Positions 1 to 6,885 of a stretch of 9,350 nt of DNA are shown here, one piece after another. The notes under the pieces are model-generated. The model saw nothing but the letters and a program-made list of their open reading frames with translations, ran no database searches and was not told the origin of the DNA. This DNA is from Verrucomicrobiota bacterium. Lineage in GTDB: Bacteria > Verrucomicrobiota > Verrucomicrobiia > Chthoniobacterales > UBA10450. Numbering within the stretch: the first letter of the stretch is position 1; every line of letters begins with the position of its first letter. The position numbers were made by a program, and so were the translations under genes. The stretch lies in NCBI GenBank assembly GCA_003218785.1, contig QHOM01000204.1:1-9350 (forward strand), given 5' to 3'.

Positions 1-1
1 C

Positions 2-40
2 GGCGTCATTCATCTCGTCATCGGTCACGAAGAAGCGTAA
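2..40 (+). CDS. Possible 3' end of a gene entering from the left (fragment)
   Basis: The first 39 bases read in one frame as GVIHLVIGHEEA followed by TAA. This alternating hydrophobic strand and acidic tail looks like an ordinary protein C-terminus. Only 12 codons are visible, so family and function cannot be assigned. If real, it converges on the minus-strand gene ending at 106, leaving about 65 bp between the two stops. I see no convincing stem-loop plus T-tract there. The call rests only on amino-acid plausibility, and another frame is also open, so confidence is low. Confidence 0.25.
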   Translation, partial: GVIHLVIGHEEA

Positions 41-105
41 CAGAATGTGAAATGTTAAAACCGTTACAAGTTACAAGGGGCGGCGTTTTTAGCGCTGTGA
101 CTTTT

Positions 106-1380
106 TTAACGAATAACTTCGGTGGCGCAGCCACGCCATCGTCCAACCCAGGTGCTCCAGCCATAAAAGCCCAGTGGTTCCAGGCAGCCCGCTGCGACTA
201 ACGCGTCCACGTCCGCGCGGGCCGATGTTATTTTGGCGTCTCTGGCGGGCCCATAATAATCGTCGATGACCATCCAACATCCGTCCGCCAATTTATGGCG
301 GTAGCAATCGATCTCGCGTTGCTTAGCCGCGTCGGCGTCAAGGATCAACAGGCCAATTTCAGCTGAGCCGACTGTTTGACGGACTGCGGCGATCGTTGCC
401 GGGTCAAAGGAGTGGCCCTTGATCAGGGTGACCATTTCCGACACGCGTTGCCTGGCGAGATTTCGTTCCAAGTCGCGCAAAATATTGCGCGTGCCGAGTC
501 GCTTGTGTTTCAGACTTCCTCCTTGTTCGATCGCGATGAGCGCTTTTCGCTTGCCAGAATCGCGCACGCCGAACGCCGCGGCGATGGTCGCGCCGCCGAC
601 GAACGCGCCTACCTCGACGATCTGTCCCACGCATATTTTTGCAAAATGATAGATGAGGATCAGCACATCCAGATGCAGCATGGAATAGTTGTCCCGGATT
701 TTGAGCAACTCCGCATGAATGGGCTCCTGCCGGTACTGCATGAGAGTATGCATCAGGTTCAGGCAATCGTTGAGTTGGCTGTTACTGCTCATGGATGCCG
801 TTCCCTGCAATGTAGGCCCGGTGATTGCGTCGTCGCGCGCGGGACAATGTCGTCCCATCACGATGAGATCGCGTTGTGCGCCGTCGAGTCGCGCAATACC
901 TGGTAGCAGTCCCCAGCGCTGAAAGCCGAGTTGCTCAAACAATTTCAGACTCGGCGCGTTGTGCCCAAAGATCAGGCCGACGATTGCAGTGATCCCAAGC
1001 GATGGCGAACGCGCGATTGCTTCTTCCAACAAGCGCCGCGCCACGCCGCGACGCCGGAATTTTTCATCGACATAAACGCTGATTTCGGCCGTTCCGCGAT
1101 ACGCGCAGCGCGGAGCAAACGGTTTTAGACTGAGCCAGCCGGCGATTCGTCTGTCAGTTTCCAAGACCCAAAACGGATGTCGATCCGGTGAATGTTCTTT
1201 CAGCCAATCGCGCCGTTCCTCAAGCGTGACTGGATCGAGTTGCGCCGTGGCCATGAGTGTCGCGATAGCGGCGTTGTAAATATCGATGATGGCAGGAAGA
1301 TCGGCATCGCCGGCGTCGCGAATGATCATTTCTGTAGCGGCGGTCTGCGACTGCCGATTTTCTGATGTCACGGCAGTCAT
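106..1380 (-). CDS. GNAT N-acetyltransferase fused to class I SAM-dependent methyltransferase
   Basis: One uninterrupted 424-codon frame encodes two enzyme-like domains. Residues about 18-178 match the phosphinothricin-acetyltransferase type of GNAT: MIIRDAGDADLPAIIDIYN at the N-terminus, the acetyl-CoA pyrophosphate-binding loop RRRGVARRLL at 109-118, and NAPSLKLFEQLGF at 141-153. Residues about 198-424 resemble a small Rossmann-fold methyltransferase: motif I EVGAFVGG at 256-263, LLILDAD at 344-350 and VIDDYYG at 371-377. Substrates cannot be predicted. The listed start is the longest form. Residues 1-17 are encoded by an inverted repeat, and M18 (position 1329) fits the GNAT family start better; neither has a Shine-Dalgarno. 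M197 (position 792) has AGGGA about 9 bases upstream, so the methyltransferase may also be translated alone or was once a separate gene. The start lies 9 bp after the stop of the upstream MBL gene, suggesting co-transcription. Domain calls are fairly sure; functional fusion is inferred. Confidence 0.85.
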   Translation of the reverse strand: MTAVTSENRQSQTAATEMIIRDAGDADLPAIIDIYNAAIATLMATAQLDPVTLEERRDWLKEHSPDRHPFWVLETDRRIAGWLSLKPFAPRCAYRGTAEISVYVDEKFRRRGVARRLLEEAIARSPSLGITAIVGLIFGHNAPSLKLFEQLGFQRWGLLPGIARLDGAQRDLIVMGRHCPARDDAITGPTLQGTASMSSNSQLNDCLNLMHTLMQYRQEPIHAELLKIRDNYSMLHLDVLILIYHFAKICVGQIVEVGAFVGGATIAAAFGVRDSGKRKALIAIEQGGSLKHKRLGTRNILRDLERNLARQRVSEMVTLIKGHSFDPATIAAVRQTVGSAEIGLLILDADAAKQREIDCYRHKLADGCWMVIDDYYGPARDAKITSARADVDALVAAGCLEPLGFYGWSTWVGRWRGCATEVIR

Positions 1381-1395
1381 AGACAGCCGCTACAG
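1332..1395. repeat. 64-bp imperfect inverted repeat at the MBL / GNAT junction
   Basis: Arms 1332-1356 and 1371-1395 are 25 bases each and pair with 3 mismatches around a 14-base loop. The outer ends are CTGTAGCGGC and GCCGCTACAG. On the minus strand the right arm contains the TAG stop of the MBL hydrolase, and the element also contains the first ATG (1378-1380) of the GNAT-methyltransferase ORF. It could fold as an RNA hairpin between the two cistrons, for example to stabilise mRNA or attenuate transcription. Its ends resemble the palindromes at 6886-6937 and 5392-5408, which suggests a dispersed REP/MITE-like family. That family membership is inference. Confidence 0.8.
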
Positions 1396-2244
1396 AGTAG
1401 ACGCGGTTTGAAAAAACGCGGTTTCGAAGGTCGGTTGAAACGGACCGGGTTTCGTTTCTCCGATTCGAAATCGCGGACTGATTTCCGATTGAGTGGCGCA
1501 ATGGACTTCCGTCTCGATCCTGTCACATTTTGCGAGCGAGGCGCGCACGGTGCCCAAGGCAAGCTCCAGCGTGTTGCAATCGCGGCTGAGATGTCCAAGA
1601 ACTACACGTTCGATTTTTCCCGGCAGCAATTCCTCGATTACACTCGCCGCCGCTGTGTTCGACAGGTGGCCGTGCCGCGATTGAATTCTCTGTTTTACCG
1701 GCCACGGCCGATGTGGATCGTTCTGCAAAAGCTTTTCGTCGTGATTCGTTTCGATCACCAACGTCTGTACTTCACGCAATCGTTCGATCACCATCTTCGT
1801 TGCGTAACCGAGATCGGTAATGAAGCCGAGGCCGCTCGAACCAGCGCGAAAGGCGAACCCCAGCGGATCTACCGCGTCATGCGGCACCGGGAATGTTTGC
1901 ACCGTGACGTCGCAGACGGAGAACTCGGAACCGGTCGAAAAGATTCGCCAGTTACGATGTCGCGCGAACAATCCGTCGCACCGGATCGCTTCGGCGGTCA
2001 GTGCGTTGCAATAAATCGGCACGTCAAATTTGCGGCAGAGAACTTCAAGTCCGCAAACGTGATCGCCGTGTTCGTGAGTGAGAAGGACGCCATCGAGCTC
2101 GCCAGGCGCGACGCCACATTGCGCCAGACGCAACACCAATTGCCGCGCGCTCAGCCCGCCATCGACAAGAATCTTGCAATGATCAGTCGCGACTAGGGCG
2201 CTGTTTCCCGCGCTGCCGCTGCCGAGCATCGTCAAGCTGAACAC
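1390..2244 (-). CDS. MBL-fold metallo-hydrolase, WalJ/YycJ-like
   Basis: This is a metallo-beta-lactamase-fold hydrolase of 284 residues. The dinuclear metal site is visible: THEHGDH at 56-62 (H57, H59, D61, H62), H122 in PHDAVDP, D144 in ITDLG and H218 in GHLSRDCN. The opening SLTMLGSGSAGNS, the ETNHD stretch at 165-169 and RHGHLSN at 190-196 are typical of the YycJ/WalJ group. In Firmicutes this gene lies with the WalKR two-component system and has been linked to cell-wall and DNA-repair phenotypes; here no such neighbours occur, so the role is open. The start is GTG at 2244, which puts the first strand where the family has it; no Shine-Dalgarno is evident. The last 35 or so residues look like an extension lacking conserved motifs, and the frame ends at a TAG lying inside the inverted repeat at 1332-1395. 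It probably leads an operon with the downstream GNAT-methyltransferase. Confidence 0.9.
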   Translation of the reverse strand: MFSLTMLGSGSAGNSALVATDHCKILVDGGLSARQLVLRLAQCGVAPGELDGVLLTHEHGDHVCGLEVLCRKFDVPIYCNALTAEAIRCDGLFARHRNWRIFSTGSEFSVCDVTVQTFPVPHDAVDPLGFAFRAGSSGLGFITDLGYATKMVIERLREVQTLVIETNHDEKLLQNDPHRPWPVKQRIQSRHGHLSNTAAASVIEELLPGKIERVVLGHLSRDCNTLELALGTVRASLAKCDRIETEVHCATQSEISPRFRIGETKPGPFQPTFETAFFQTASTL

Positions 2245-2444
2245 GGATCTTAACTTAGCCGTGTGGTTTCAGCTTATGCAAACGGAAATGGATAAATCGC
2301 GTGCAATTCTTACCGGCCAATCGAGTCGGAAGCATACGTTGCAGCCGATCGACGGTTCTGATTGATGGACTCGAGTCGAGCGTAGCGCCATGTAATCGAT
2401 GGGCCTTGTGCCAGAGCCATCGTTGTCGGCAACCACTCTCCGTA

Positions 2445-2918
2445 TCAGCGCTTCGACAGCCCAATCTGCGTGCAATGGAGGATGACTTGGGCAAACGCGA
2501 TCGGTATCAACAATTTTGTGTTTTCCACTTCTTCGTAAGACGAACTCTTCCGCCCAGTCTTTTTCGGCTCGCACATCCGGGTCTCGATCCGTATTACGTC
2601 GCCGTCGCGTGCTGATTCGTCCATAACATGCACAAGCGAGCTGGCCCGCAATCTTGTATTGATGAAGTTGTAAGTAATCCAGTTTCCCGCCGATGTACCA
2701 GTGCATCCACCTTTGGGGTGTTCGTCAACCAGTTGAACGCTGACGATCTTGTTGGCTGCGTCGGTCACCAGGTACAACCGGTTAAAGTGTCCTTCGAAGT
2801 TACCGTCGTATGCGACGTAAAACATCGTGTTCCTCGGAAAGCCCGGTGTGGCCAAGCTTACCCTTGATGGAATGCTACCGCGAACACCGAGGACACGCGC
2901 GGCCTCATTACAATCCAT
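2445..2918 (-). CDS. Hypothetical protein, C-terminal part of an apparently split secreted protein
   Basis: These 157 codons have no signal peptide and no recognised catalytic motif. The sequence contains GFPRNTMFYVAYDGNFEGHFN and then RLYLVTDAANKIVSVQLVDE, which looks like a beta-rich extracellular domain. I associate it with uncharacterised secreted proteins of Verrucomicrobiota, many of which carry a GVxYLM motif just before this region. The frame is the same as that of the upstream secreted ORF, and the two are separated only by TAG and CTG codons (2919-2924). The ATG at 2918 has no Shine-Dalgarno. The most economical reading is that this is the second half of one protein interrupted by a nonsense codon. 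Alternatives are a separately translated cytoplasmic protein, stop-codon readthrough, or a base error. Function unknown. Confidence 0.6.
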   Translation of the reverse strand: MDCNEAARVLGVRGSIPSRVSLATPGFPRNTMFYVAYDGNFEGHFNRLYLVTDAANKIVSVQLVDEHPKGGCTGTSAGNWITYNFINTRLRASSLVHVMDESARDGDVIRIETRMCEPKKTGRKSSSYEEVENTKLLIPIAFAQVILHCTQIGLSKR

Positions 2919-2921
2919 CAG

Positions 2922-3443
2922 CTAGCGCACGCCGTTGTAGATATTGATGTCATAACCGCCCAGGTCCACTGACGGCTTGCAGTGATGGAACAGCAGCGAC
3001 TCGAGTTCTCGCATCGTTATGTCGCCACCCTGCATGGGCGAGTCCCAGCCCCACGCGAGAGAGAGGGTCGGTTGTGCTGGTCCGACGGCTGTGGTGGAAG
3101 AAGATGAAGGCGGATTGGCCCGGGCATTCGGCCGGGGCGTCACGTTCTGCTGCTCTGTCGAGGCAGCCTCAAACTCAACGATATCTTTCGGGATCGTTTG
3201 GATCTCCCCCATATAAACGACCTGGACCCCGGCGGGGTCATCAATCGATACTACTTGAAGTTTCATTCCGGCGGGCAACCGAGTCTCGCCGTACCTGACC
3301 TTTATCTTGAAAGGTTGCTTTAGCACGACGAATACCGGCTCGGATGCCGACGATGCGACAGTGGCAGCGGTGAGGAGAATTACGAGAAGCCACCCCGATG
3401 CCGCGAAACGTATCCCCATCTTGCCAACTGAAGAAATTTGCAT
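2922..3443 (-). CDS. Hypothetical secreted protein, N-terminal part before an in-frame TAG
   Basis: The chosen start at 3443 gives 173 residues beginning MQISSVGKMGIRFAASGW, with a hydrophobic stretch LLVILLTAATVASSA that reads as a Sec signal peptide cleaved near ASSASEP. A start at 3419 would also keep the signal, and an in-frame ATG at 3500 would place it too far in. The mature part has a beta-rich segment (VFVVLKQPFKIKVRYGETRLP), a low-complexity Pro/Ser/Asn-rich linker (RPNARANPPSSSSTT) and a C-terminal helix-like stretch MRELESLLFHH. It ends DINIYNGVR then TAG, and the same frame resumes with LMDCNEAARVLG. No enzyme motif is present. It is transcribed divergently from ccsA, with about 60-130 bp between starts depending on which are used. 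Confidence 0.6.
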   Translation of the reverse strand: MQISSVGKMGIRFAASGWLLVILLTAATVASSASEPVFVVLKQPFKIKVRYGETRLPAGMKLQVVSIDDPAGVQVVYMGEIQTIPKDIVEFEAASTEQQNVTPRPNARANPPSSSSTTAVGPAQPTLSLAWGWDSPMQGGDITMRELESLLFHHCKPSVDLGGYDINIYNGVR

Positions 3444-3502
3444 TGCCCGATGTTGCCAATTTTTTTCGTAAGAGCGAAGTATTAATCGGTTTTTCCACAA
3501 GA

Positions 3503-5296
3503 ATGAATGTTGAACGGCAAGTTTGCTGCGATGCTCGACACGACCGGCAGCGAGAACTAGATTCGATCCGCTTGAAAACGCGCGTCTTCATTTTGGTCGC
3601 AGCGGCCACTGTTCTTCTTGGCGGCATAGTTTGCGGTCAGTCGGATCTGCCTCCTGCAAATAGTGGCAGCCTAGATTTCAAGCAGTGGGGCCTCCTCGCG
3701 ATCCAAGATGGCGGACGGCGCAAACCGATTGACACATTTGCAAGAGAAACGCTGATCCGGGTTACCGGACGATCCACATATACCGATAAAGCGGGCCGGA
3801 AATGGCAGGCGAACGATTTCGTCTTGTCGGCACTGCTCGAGATGCACGATTGGAAAAGTGAGCCGATGGTGCTGGTTTCATTCGGCAGACTGAAGGAGCA
3901 GCTTGGGTTCGATAAAACCCAGCGAAGATTCTCGTTCGCGCAGTTGAACGGGTCTGCGGAATTGCACCGGCTCGCGAATGACGCGCAGGCCCTCAAGCGC
4001 GCGGAAAAACCGCTCGACCGAATTCAGCAGGAAGCCCTTGCCGTAAGTGACCGATTGGCGTTACTCGGGAATGTGATGAATGGAAGAGCGTTGCTCATAA
4101 TTCCGTCGCCGAAAAACGAAGCGGACGCCTGGGTAGTGCCCGATCCAGCGGCGGTTGCGATTTATTATAATGAAACGCAGGTCGCTCCGGCCTTCTCTGA
4201 CCTGACAAAATTGATGCGCGCCTACGTGCAAGGAGACGCGTTCAATTTTGGCTCAGCCGCGCGTCAACTGCGGGAGACTTTACGAGCGCTTAGCCCGTCG
4301 GTTTATCCGCAAGAGCGACAATTGCGCCTCGAATACTTCTACAATCATTTCGCAGCATTTTATCGCGCGATCTGGTGTTATGGGATTGCGCTGGTGATTC
4401 TCCTCGCGGCGCACCTCCGCAAAGGCGGACGGAAATTGCGGAATATCGGCGTGGCGATTGCGCTCGTTGGTCTCGCGTTTCAGGCAGCTGGAATCGTGAT
4501 GCGCTGTGTGATTGCCGGCCGCCCTCCGGTAACGAACATGTACGAGTCGATCATCTGGGTATCGTTCGCGGTCTCATTTTTCGGGATGATCTTTTTCACG
4601 CGCTACCGGACACCGGTATATTTGCTCGCAGCGTTGCCAGTGACGCTCATCGCGCTCCTGCTCGTACATCAAATGCCGATCGCGATGCCATCGAGCATCG
4701 ATCCACTCGTGCCGGTGTTACGCGATAATTTCTGGCTCACGGTTCATGTGCTCACGATCACGTTGAGCTATGCGGCTTTCGCGCTGGCAATGGGCTTCGG
4801 TCACATTCTACTCTGGCGGTACACGCGAAACCCGGCGGCGGCCAGAGCAGATGCACCAATGCATTTTTGGCTCTACCGCGTGCTGCAACTCGGCGTGCTT
4901 TTGCTTGCTGCGGGCACGATTCTGGGCGGTGTCTGGGCAAACTATTCTTGGGGACGGTTTTGGGGCTGGGATCCCAAGGAAACGTGGGCCCTGATCGCAC
5001 TGCTTTGTTATATCCTCACGCTGCATGGACGGCTCGCCGGTTGGTGGAGCGAGTTTGGTTTGGTGGTCGCGAGCGTTGTCTGTTTCCTCGCAGTTTTAAT
5101 GGCGTGGTATGGCGTGAACTTTGTTCTCGGCAAAGGTTTGCACAGCTATGGGTTCGGCATCGGCGGCGAGACTTACGTTGCCACATTTGTTGGCCTTGAT
5201 CTTTTATTCGTCGTGTTTGCCACCTGGCGGTACCGCAGAAGCGCAAGTGCCGCCGTCGCGATGGGCGAGATTAAAGCCGAGCGCGCCTCGGTGTAA
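3503..5296 (+). CDS. ccsA: Cytochrome c biogenesis protein CcsA/ResC (heme handling, System II)
   Basis: This membrane protein belongs to the CcsA/ResC/CcmC heme-handling family, which presents heme to apocytochrome c at the outer face of the cytoplasmic membrane. In residues counted from 3503, positions about 60-280 form an extracytoplasmic domain opening LDFKQWGLLAIQDGGRRKPIDTFA, and about 285-580 form a multi-helix membrane core. The WWD heme signature WGRFWGWDPKETW is at about 483-495, PPVTNMYES at about 341-349, and the likely heme-ligand histidines are in LTVHVLT (about 415) and LHSYGF (about 547). A CcsB/ResB-type partner is not seen in the window. The ORF extends upstream to 3398, but that part overlaps the divergent gene. 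ATG 3503 is listed; a TTG at 3572 would start directly at the signal-anchor KTRVFILVAAATVLLGG and is a serious alternative. No Shine-Dalgarno supports either. The TAA stop lies at the edge of a repeat-like element. Confidence 0.93.
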   Translation: MNVERQVCCDARHDRQRELDSIRLKTRVFILVAAATVLLGGIVCGQSDLPPANSGSLDFKQWGLLAIQDGGRRKPIDTFARETLIRVTGRSTYTDKAGRKWQANDFVLSALLEMHDWKSEPMVLVSFGRLKEQLGFDKTQRRFSFAQLNGSAELHRLANDAQALKRAEKPLDRIQQEALAVSDRLALLGNVMNGRALLIIPSPKNEADAWVVPDPAAVAIYYNETQVAPAFSDLTKLMRAYVQGDAFNFGSAARQLRETLRALSPSVYPQERQLRLEYFYNHFAAFYRAIWCYGIALVILLAAHLRKGGRKLRNIGVAIALVGLAFQAAGIVMRCVIAGRPPVTNMYESIIWVSFAVSFFGMIFFTRYRTPVYLLAALPVTLIALLLVHQMPIAMPSSIDPLVPVLRDNFWLTVHVLTITLSYAAFALAMGFGHILLWRYTRNPAAARADAPMHFWLYRVLQLGVLLLAAGTILGGVWANYSWGRFWGWDPKETWALIALLCYILTLHGRLAGWWSEFGLVVASVVCFLAVLMAWYGVNFVLGKGLHSYGFGIGGETYVATFVGLDLLFVVFATWRYRRSASAAVAMGEIKAERASV

Positions 5297-5345
5297 CCGG
5301 GGAGCGCAGGCATTCTGCCGCGAGCCCGAACCACGGCTCTACGAC
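5291..5345. repeat. Palindromic repeat-like element at the ccsA stop
   Basis: The stretch begins TGTAACCGG, which differs by one base from the TGTAGCCGG end of the palindrome at 6886-6937, and it ends in CGGCTCTAC. Its outer ends are thus roughly inverted. Inside is a small hairpin: GAGCC at 5322-5326 pairs with GGCTC at 5335-5339 across an 8-base loop. The TAA of ccsA (5294-5296) falls in the left end. No T-tract follows, so it is not a canonical intrinsic terminator. Repeat status is inferred from resemblance to the better copies. Confidence 0.4.
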
Positions 5346-5387
5346 AAAATATACCGAACTGTCACCATGTGCTTGGCAGATGTGCGT

Positions 5388-5411
5388 TGAACTGTAGCCG
5401 GCATCGGTAAT
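5388..5411. repeat. Left copy of a 24-base direct repeat flanking the pseudogene
   Basis: This stretch matches 6881-6904 in the same orientation at 22 of 24 positions, including the 17 identical bases CTGTAGCCGGCATCGGT (5392-5408 and 6885-6901). At 6886-6937 these bases form the left half of a perfect hairpin, but here the partner GATGCCGGC is replaced by unrelated sequence. This copy therefore looks like a degenerate or half element. Confidence 0.7.
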
Positions 5412-5583
5412 CCCGACCGGTCTGCGGCCAGCAAAGATCCCGCCATTCCGCGCGAGCGAGCGCACGGTCAATGTGCGCGGTTACAATACCGGACCAACAT
5501 ACCTTGGCAGAACTATTGGTTCGCTTTCTTTGGCCGCATTCGATTAACCTTTCCTTCGACTGCAGAAATGATCAGAACGAAGA

Positions 5584-5588
5584 AAGGA
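5584..5588 (+). promoter_or_regulatory. Likely ribosome binding site of the Tat-exported aminotransferase
   Basis: AAGGA lies 11 bases before the ATG at 5600 in an otherwise A-rich leader. It is one of the few Shine-Dalgarno-like sites in the window. It supports translation from the ATG that puts the twin-arginine motif at residues 5-6, instead of from the longer in-frame start at 5471. Confidence 0.5.
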
Positions 5589-5599
5589 AAAGAAAACTT

Positions 5600-6836
5600 A
5601 TGCCCCTAACTCGTCGCGATTTTCTCATTAGTAGCTCACTGTCGCTAGCTGCTGGAGCTCTTTCGCCCGTTCTTCTCCAAGCTGAAAAGGCAAAGCCAAG
5701 CACGCCTACCGACTTCGGAGATTGGGAATCGGTGCGCCAGGAATTTGAGCTGGCTCCTGATTACATTCACCTCGCCCTGTTCTACCTAGCCTCCCACCCA
5801 AGGCCAGTGCGCCAGGCGATCGAGCAATACCGGGCAAAAATCGATGCGAATCCATTTGTTGCCGTTGACAGCGCAATTTTCGAACCGACTAACCAGAACA
5901 TTCCGCTCGAGGTTTGCCGTACCATTGGCAATTACATCGGCGGCGACGCGAAGGACGTCGCGTTGACCCAGAACACGACTACCGGGTTGTCCATTGTTTA
6001 CCATGGACTGCCGTTGGGTGAAGGCGATGAGATACTCACGACTACGCACGATCACTACGTGCATCACGAATCGATTCGACTGGCCACCGGGCGCTGTGGA
6101 GCAACCTGGCGCAAGATTCCTCTTTTCGATTCCTACAGCTCGATTTCGCCGAACGAAATAGCCGAACGCATTCGCAAAGCGGTCGGACCAAAGACGCGAG
6201 CCGTGGGCGTGACCTGGGTCCACTCCAGCAGCGGTGTGCGGCTGCCCATCACTCGTATCGCGCAAGGCCTTGCTGAAGTGAATCGCGACCGCGAGGAAAA
6301 GGATCGTGTGCTTCTGATCGTCGATGGCGTGCACGGGATTCGCTTGGGCAAAGCCCGCAGTTTGGGAAAGGATGCGCCCAGTGATTCCGACGTTCACGTC
6401 GCCGGACGTTTTTGAAGCCTGGGAACAGGAACATGAACCGCACACTCCGGCGCGAGCGGCCTGGTTTTCACCAGGGGGTTTTCAAGCTTACGAACATTAT
6501 TGGGCATTGCCCGCAGCCGTTCGTTTTCACCAGAACATTGGACCCAGCCGCGTCACCGCGCGCATACACGAACTGAATAGTCAGATGAAAGAGGCGCTCG
6601 CGCGGATGCCGCACGTTGAGCTCTACACGCCGCGTGACGAGAGTCTCTCCGCCGGCATCGTCTGTTTTGACGTAAAGGGAATGAAGCCGGAGGTGGTGGT
6701 GAAGCGCCTTCTCGATCAGCGAATTGTGGCTTCCACGACGCCCTATGGCATTTCTTATGCGCGGGTGGCGTGCAGCATAGTAAATACGCCACGAGAGGTG
6801 GACATGGTGGTTCGTGCAATCCACGAGCTGGCATAG
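5600..6836 (+). pseudogene. Tat-exported class V aminotransferase (isopenicillin-N-epimerase-like), broken by deletion and frameshift
   Basis: The first frame (5600-6415) opens with a twin-arginine signal, LTRRDFL plus a hydrophobic stretch ending SPVLLQA. It continues as a PLP-dependent fold-type I class V aminotransferase: TQNTTTGLSIV (cofactor phosphate region), VTWVHSSSGVRLPI and LLIVDGVHG, whose Asp normally contacts the PLP pyridine nitrogen. From about 6331 the homologous sequence continues in another frame, stopping at 6836: TGFAWAKPAVWERMRPVIP, FSPGGFQAYEHYWAL, SAGIVCFDVKG and RIVASTTPYGISYAR. The family's DFFxxGxHKWxFGPRGTG segment, which carries the Schiff-base lysine and lies between these parts, is absent. 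Roughly 25-35 codons are therefore missing and the frame is shifted, so no product from this copy should be catalytically active. Its neighbours share no pathway with it. A sequencing or assembly error remains possible. Confidence 0.88.
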
Positions 6837-6885
6837 GTGGGAAGCGCGCAAAAAATCTAAGCGCAACGGCGCAAGAAAGCTGAGC

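Larger units (their letters stand above)
5297..5599. other. Intergenic region between ccsA and the aminotransferase pseudogene
   Basis: About 300 bp without a credible gene. It holds the rest of the element at 5291-5345 and the repeat copy at 5388-5411. Further on, GCGCGGTTACAA at about 5476-5487 could be a degenerate right end of that copy. A weak purine-rich ribosome-binding stretch lies just before 5600. Short frames crossing it on either strand have repeat-derived, non-conserved translations. I see no clear sigma-70 promoter, riboswitch or RNA gene. Confidence 0.5.

Noticed and set aside
40..105. Terminator between the left-edge fragment and the GNAT-methyltransferase gene
   Set aside because: There are A/T tracts and a 6-base palindrome (AGCGCT), but no stem of useful length next to a T-tract on either strand.
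376..906. Plus-strand frame of 176 codons opposite the GNAT-methyltransferase
   Set aside because: No domain pattern is visible and it is fully antisense to a gene with clear motifs, so it is a shadow frame.
1408..2196. Plus-strand frame of 262 codons opposite the MBL hydrolase
   Set aside because: It is the complement of metal-site codons in the true gene and shows no motifs of its own.
2269..2706. Minus-strand frame of 145 codons overlapping the C-terminal half of the split secreted gene
   Set aside because: Composition is erratic and it lies in a different frame from the conserved-looking RLYLVTD/VQLVD segment; kept as a shadow frame.
3421..3486. TTGCCA and TATTAA as a sigma-70 promoter for ccsA
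   Set aside because: The hexamers are about 21 bases apart, beyond the usual 16-18, and they lie in an AT-rich stretch where such matches arise by chance.
5322..5339. Intrinsic terminator for ccsA
   Set aside because: The stem is only 5 bp and is followed by ACGACAAAAT, with no T-tract on the sense strand.
5271..5471. Minus-strand frame of 66 codons between ccsA and the pseudogene
   Set aside because: The translation includes GRRPVGITDAGYSS, which is what the palindromic repeat encodes when read through; no evidence for a gene.
5786..6445. Minus-strand frame of 219 codons opposite the aminotransferase
   Set aside because: Antisense to strongly patterned class V aminotransferase sequence; no motif of its own.
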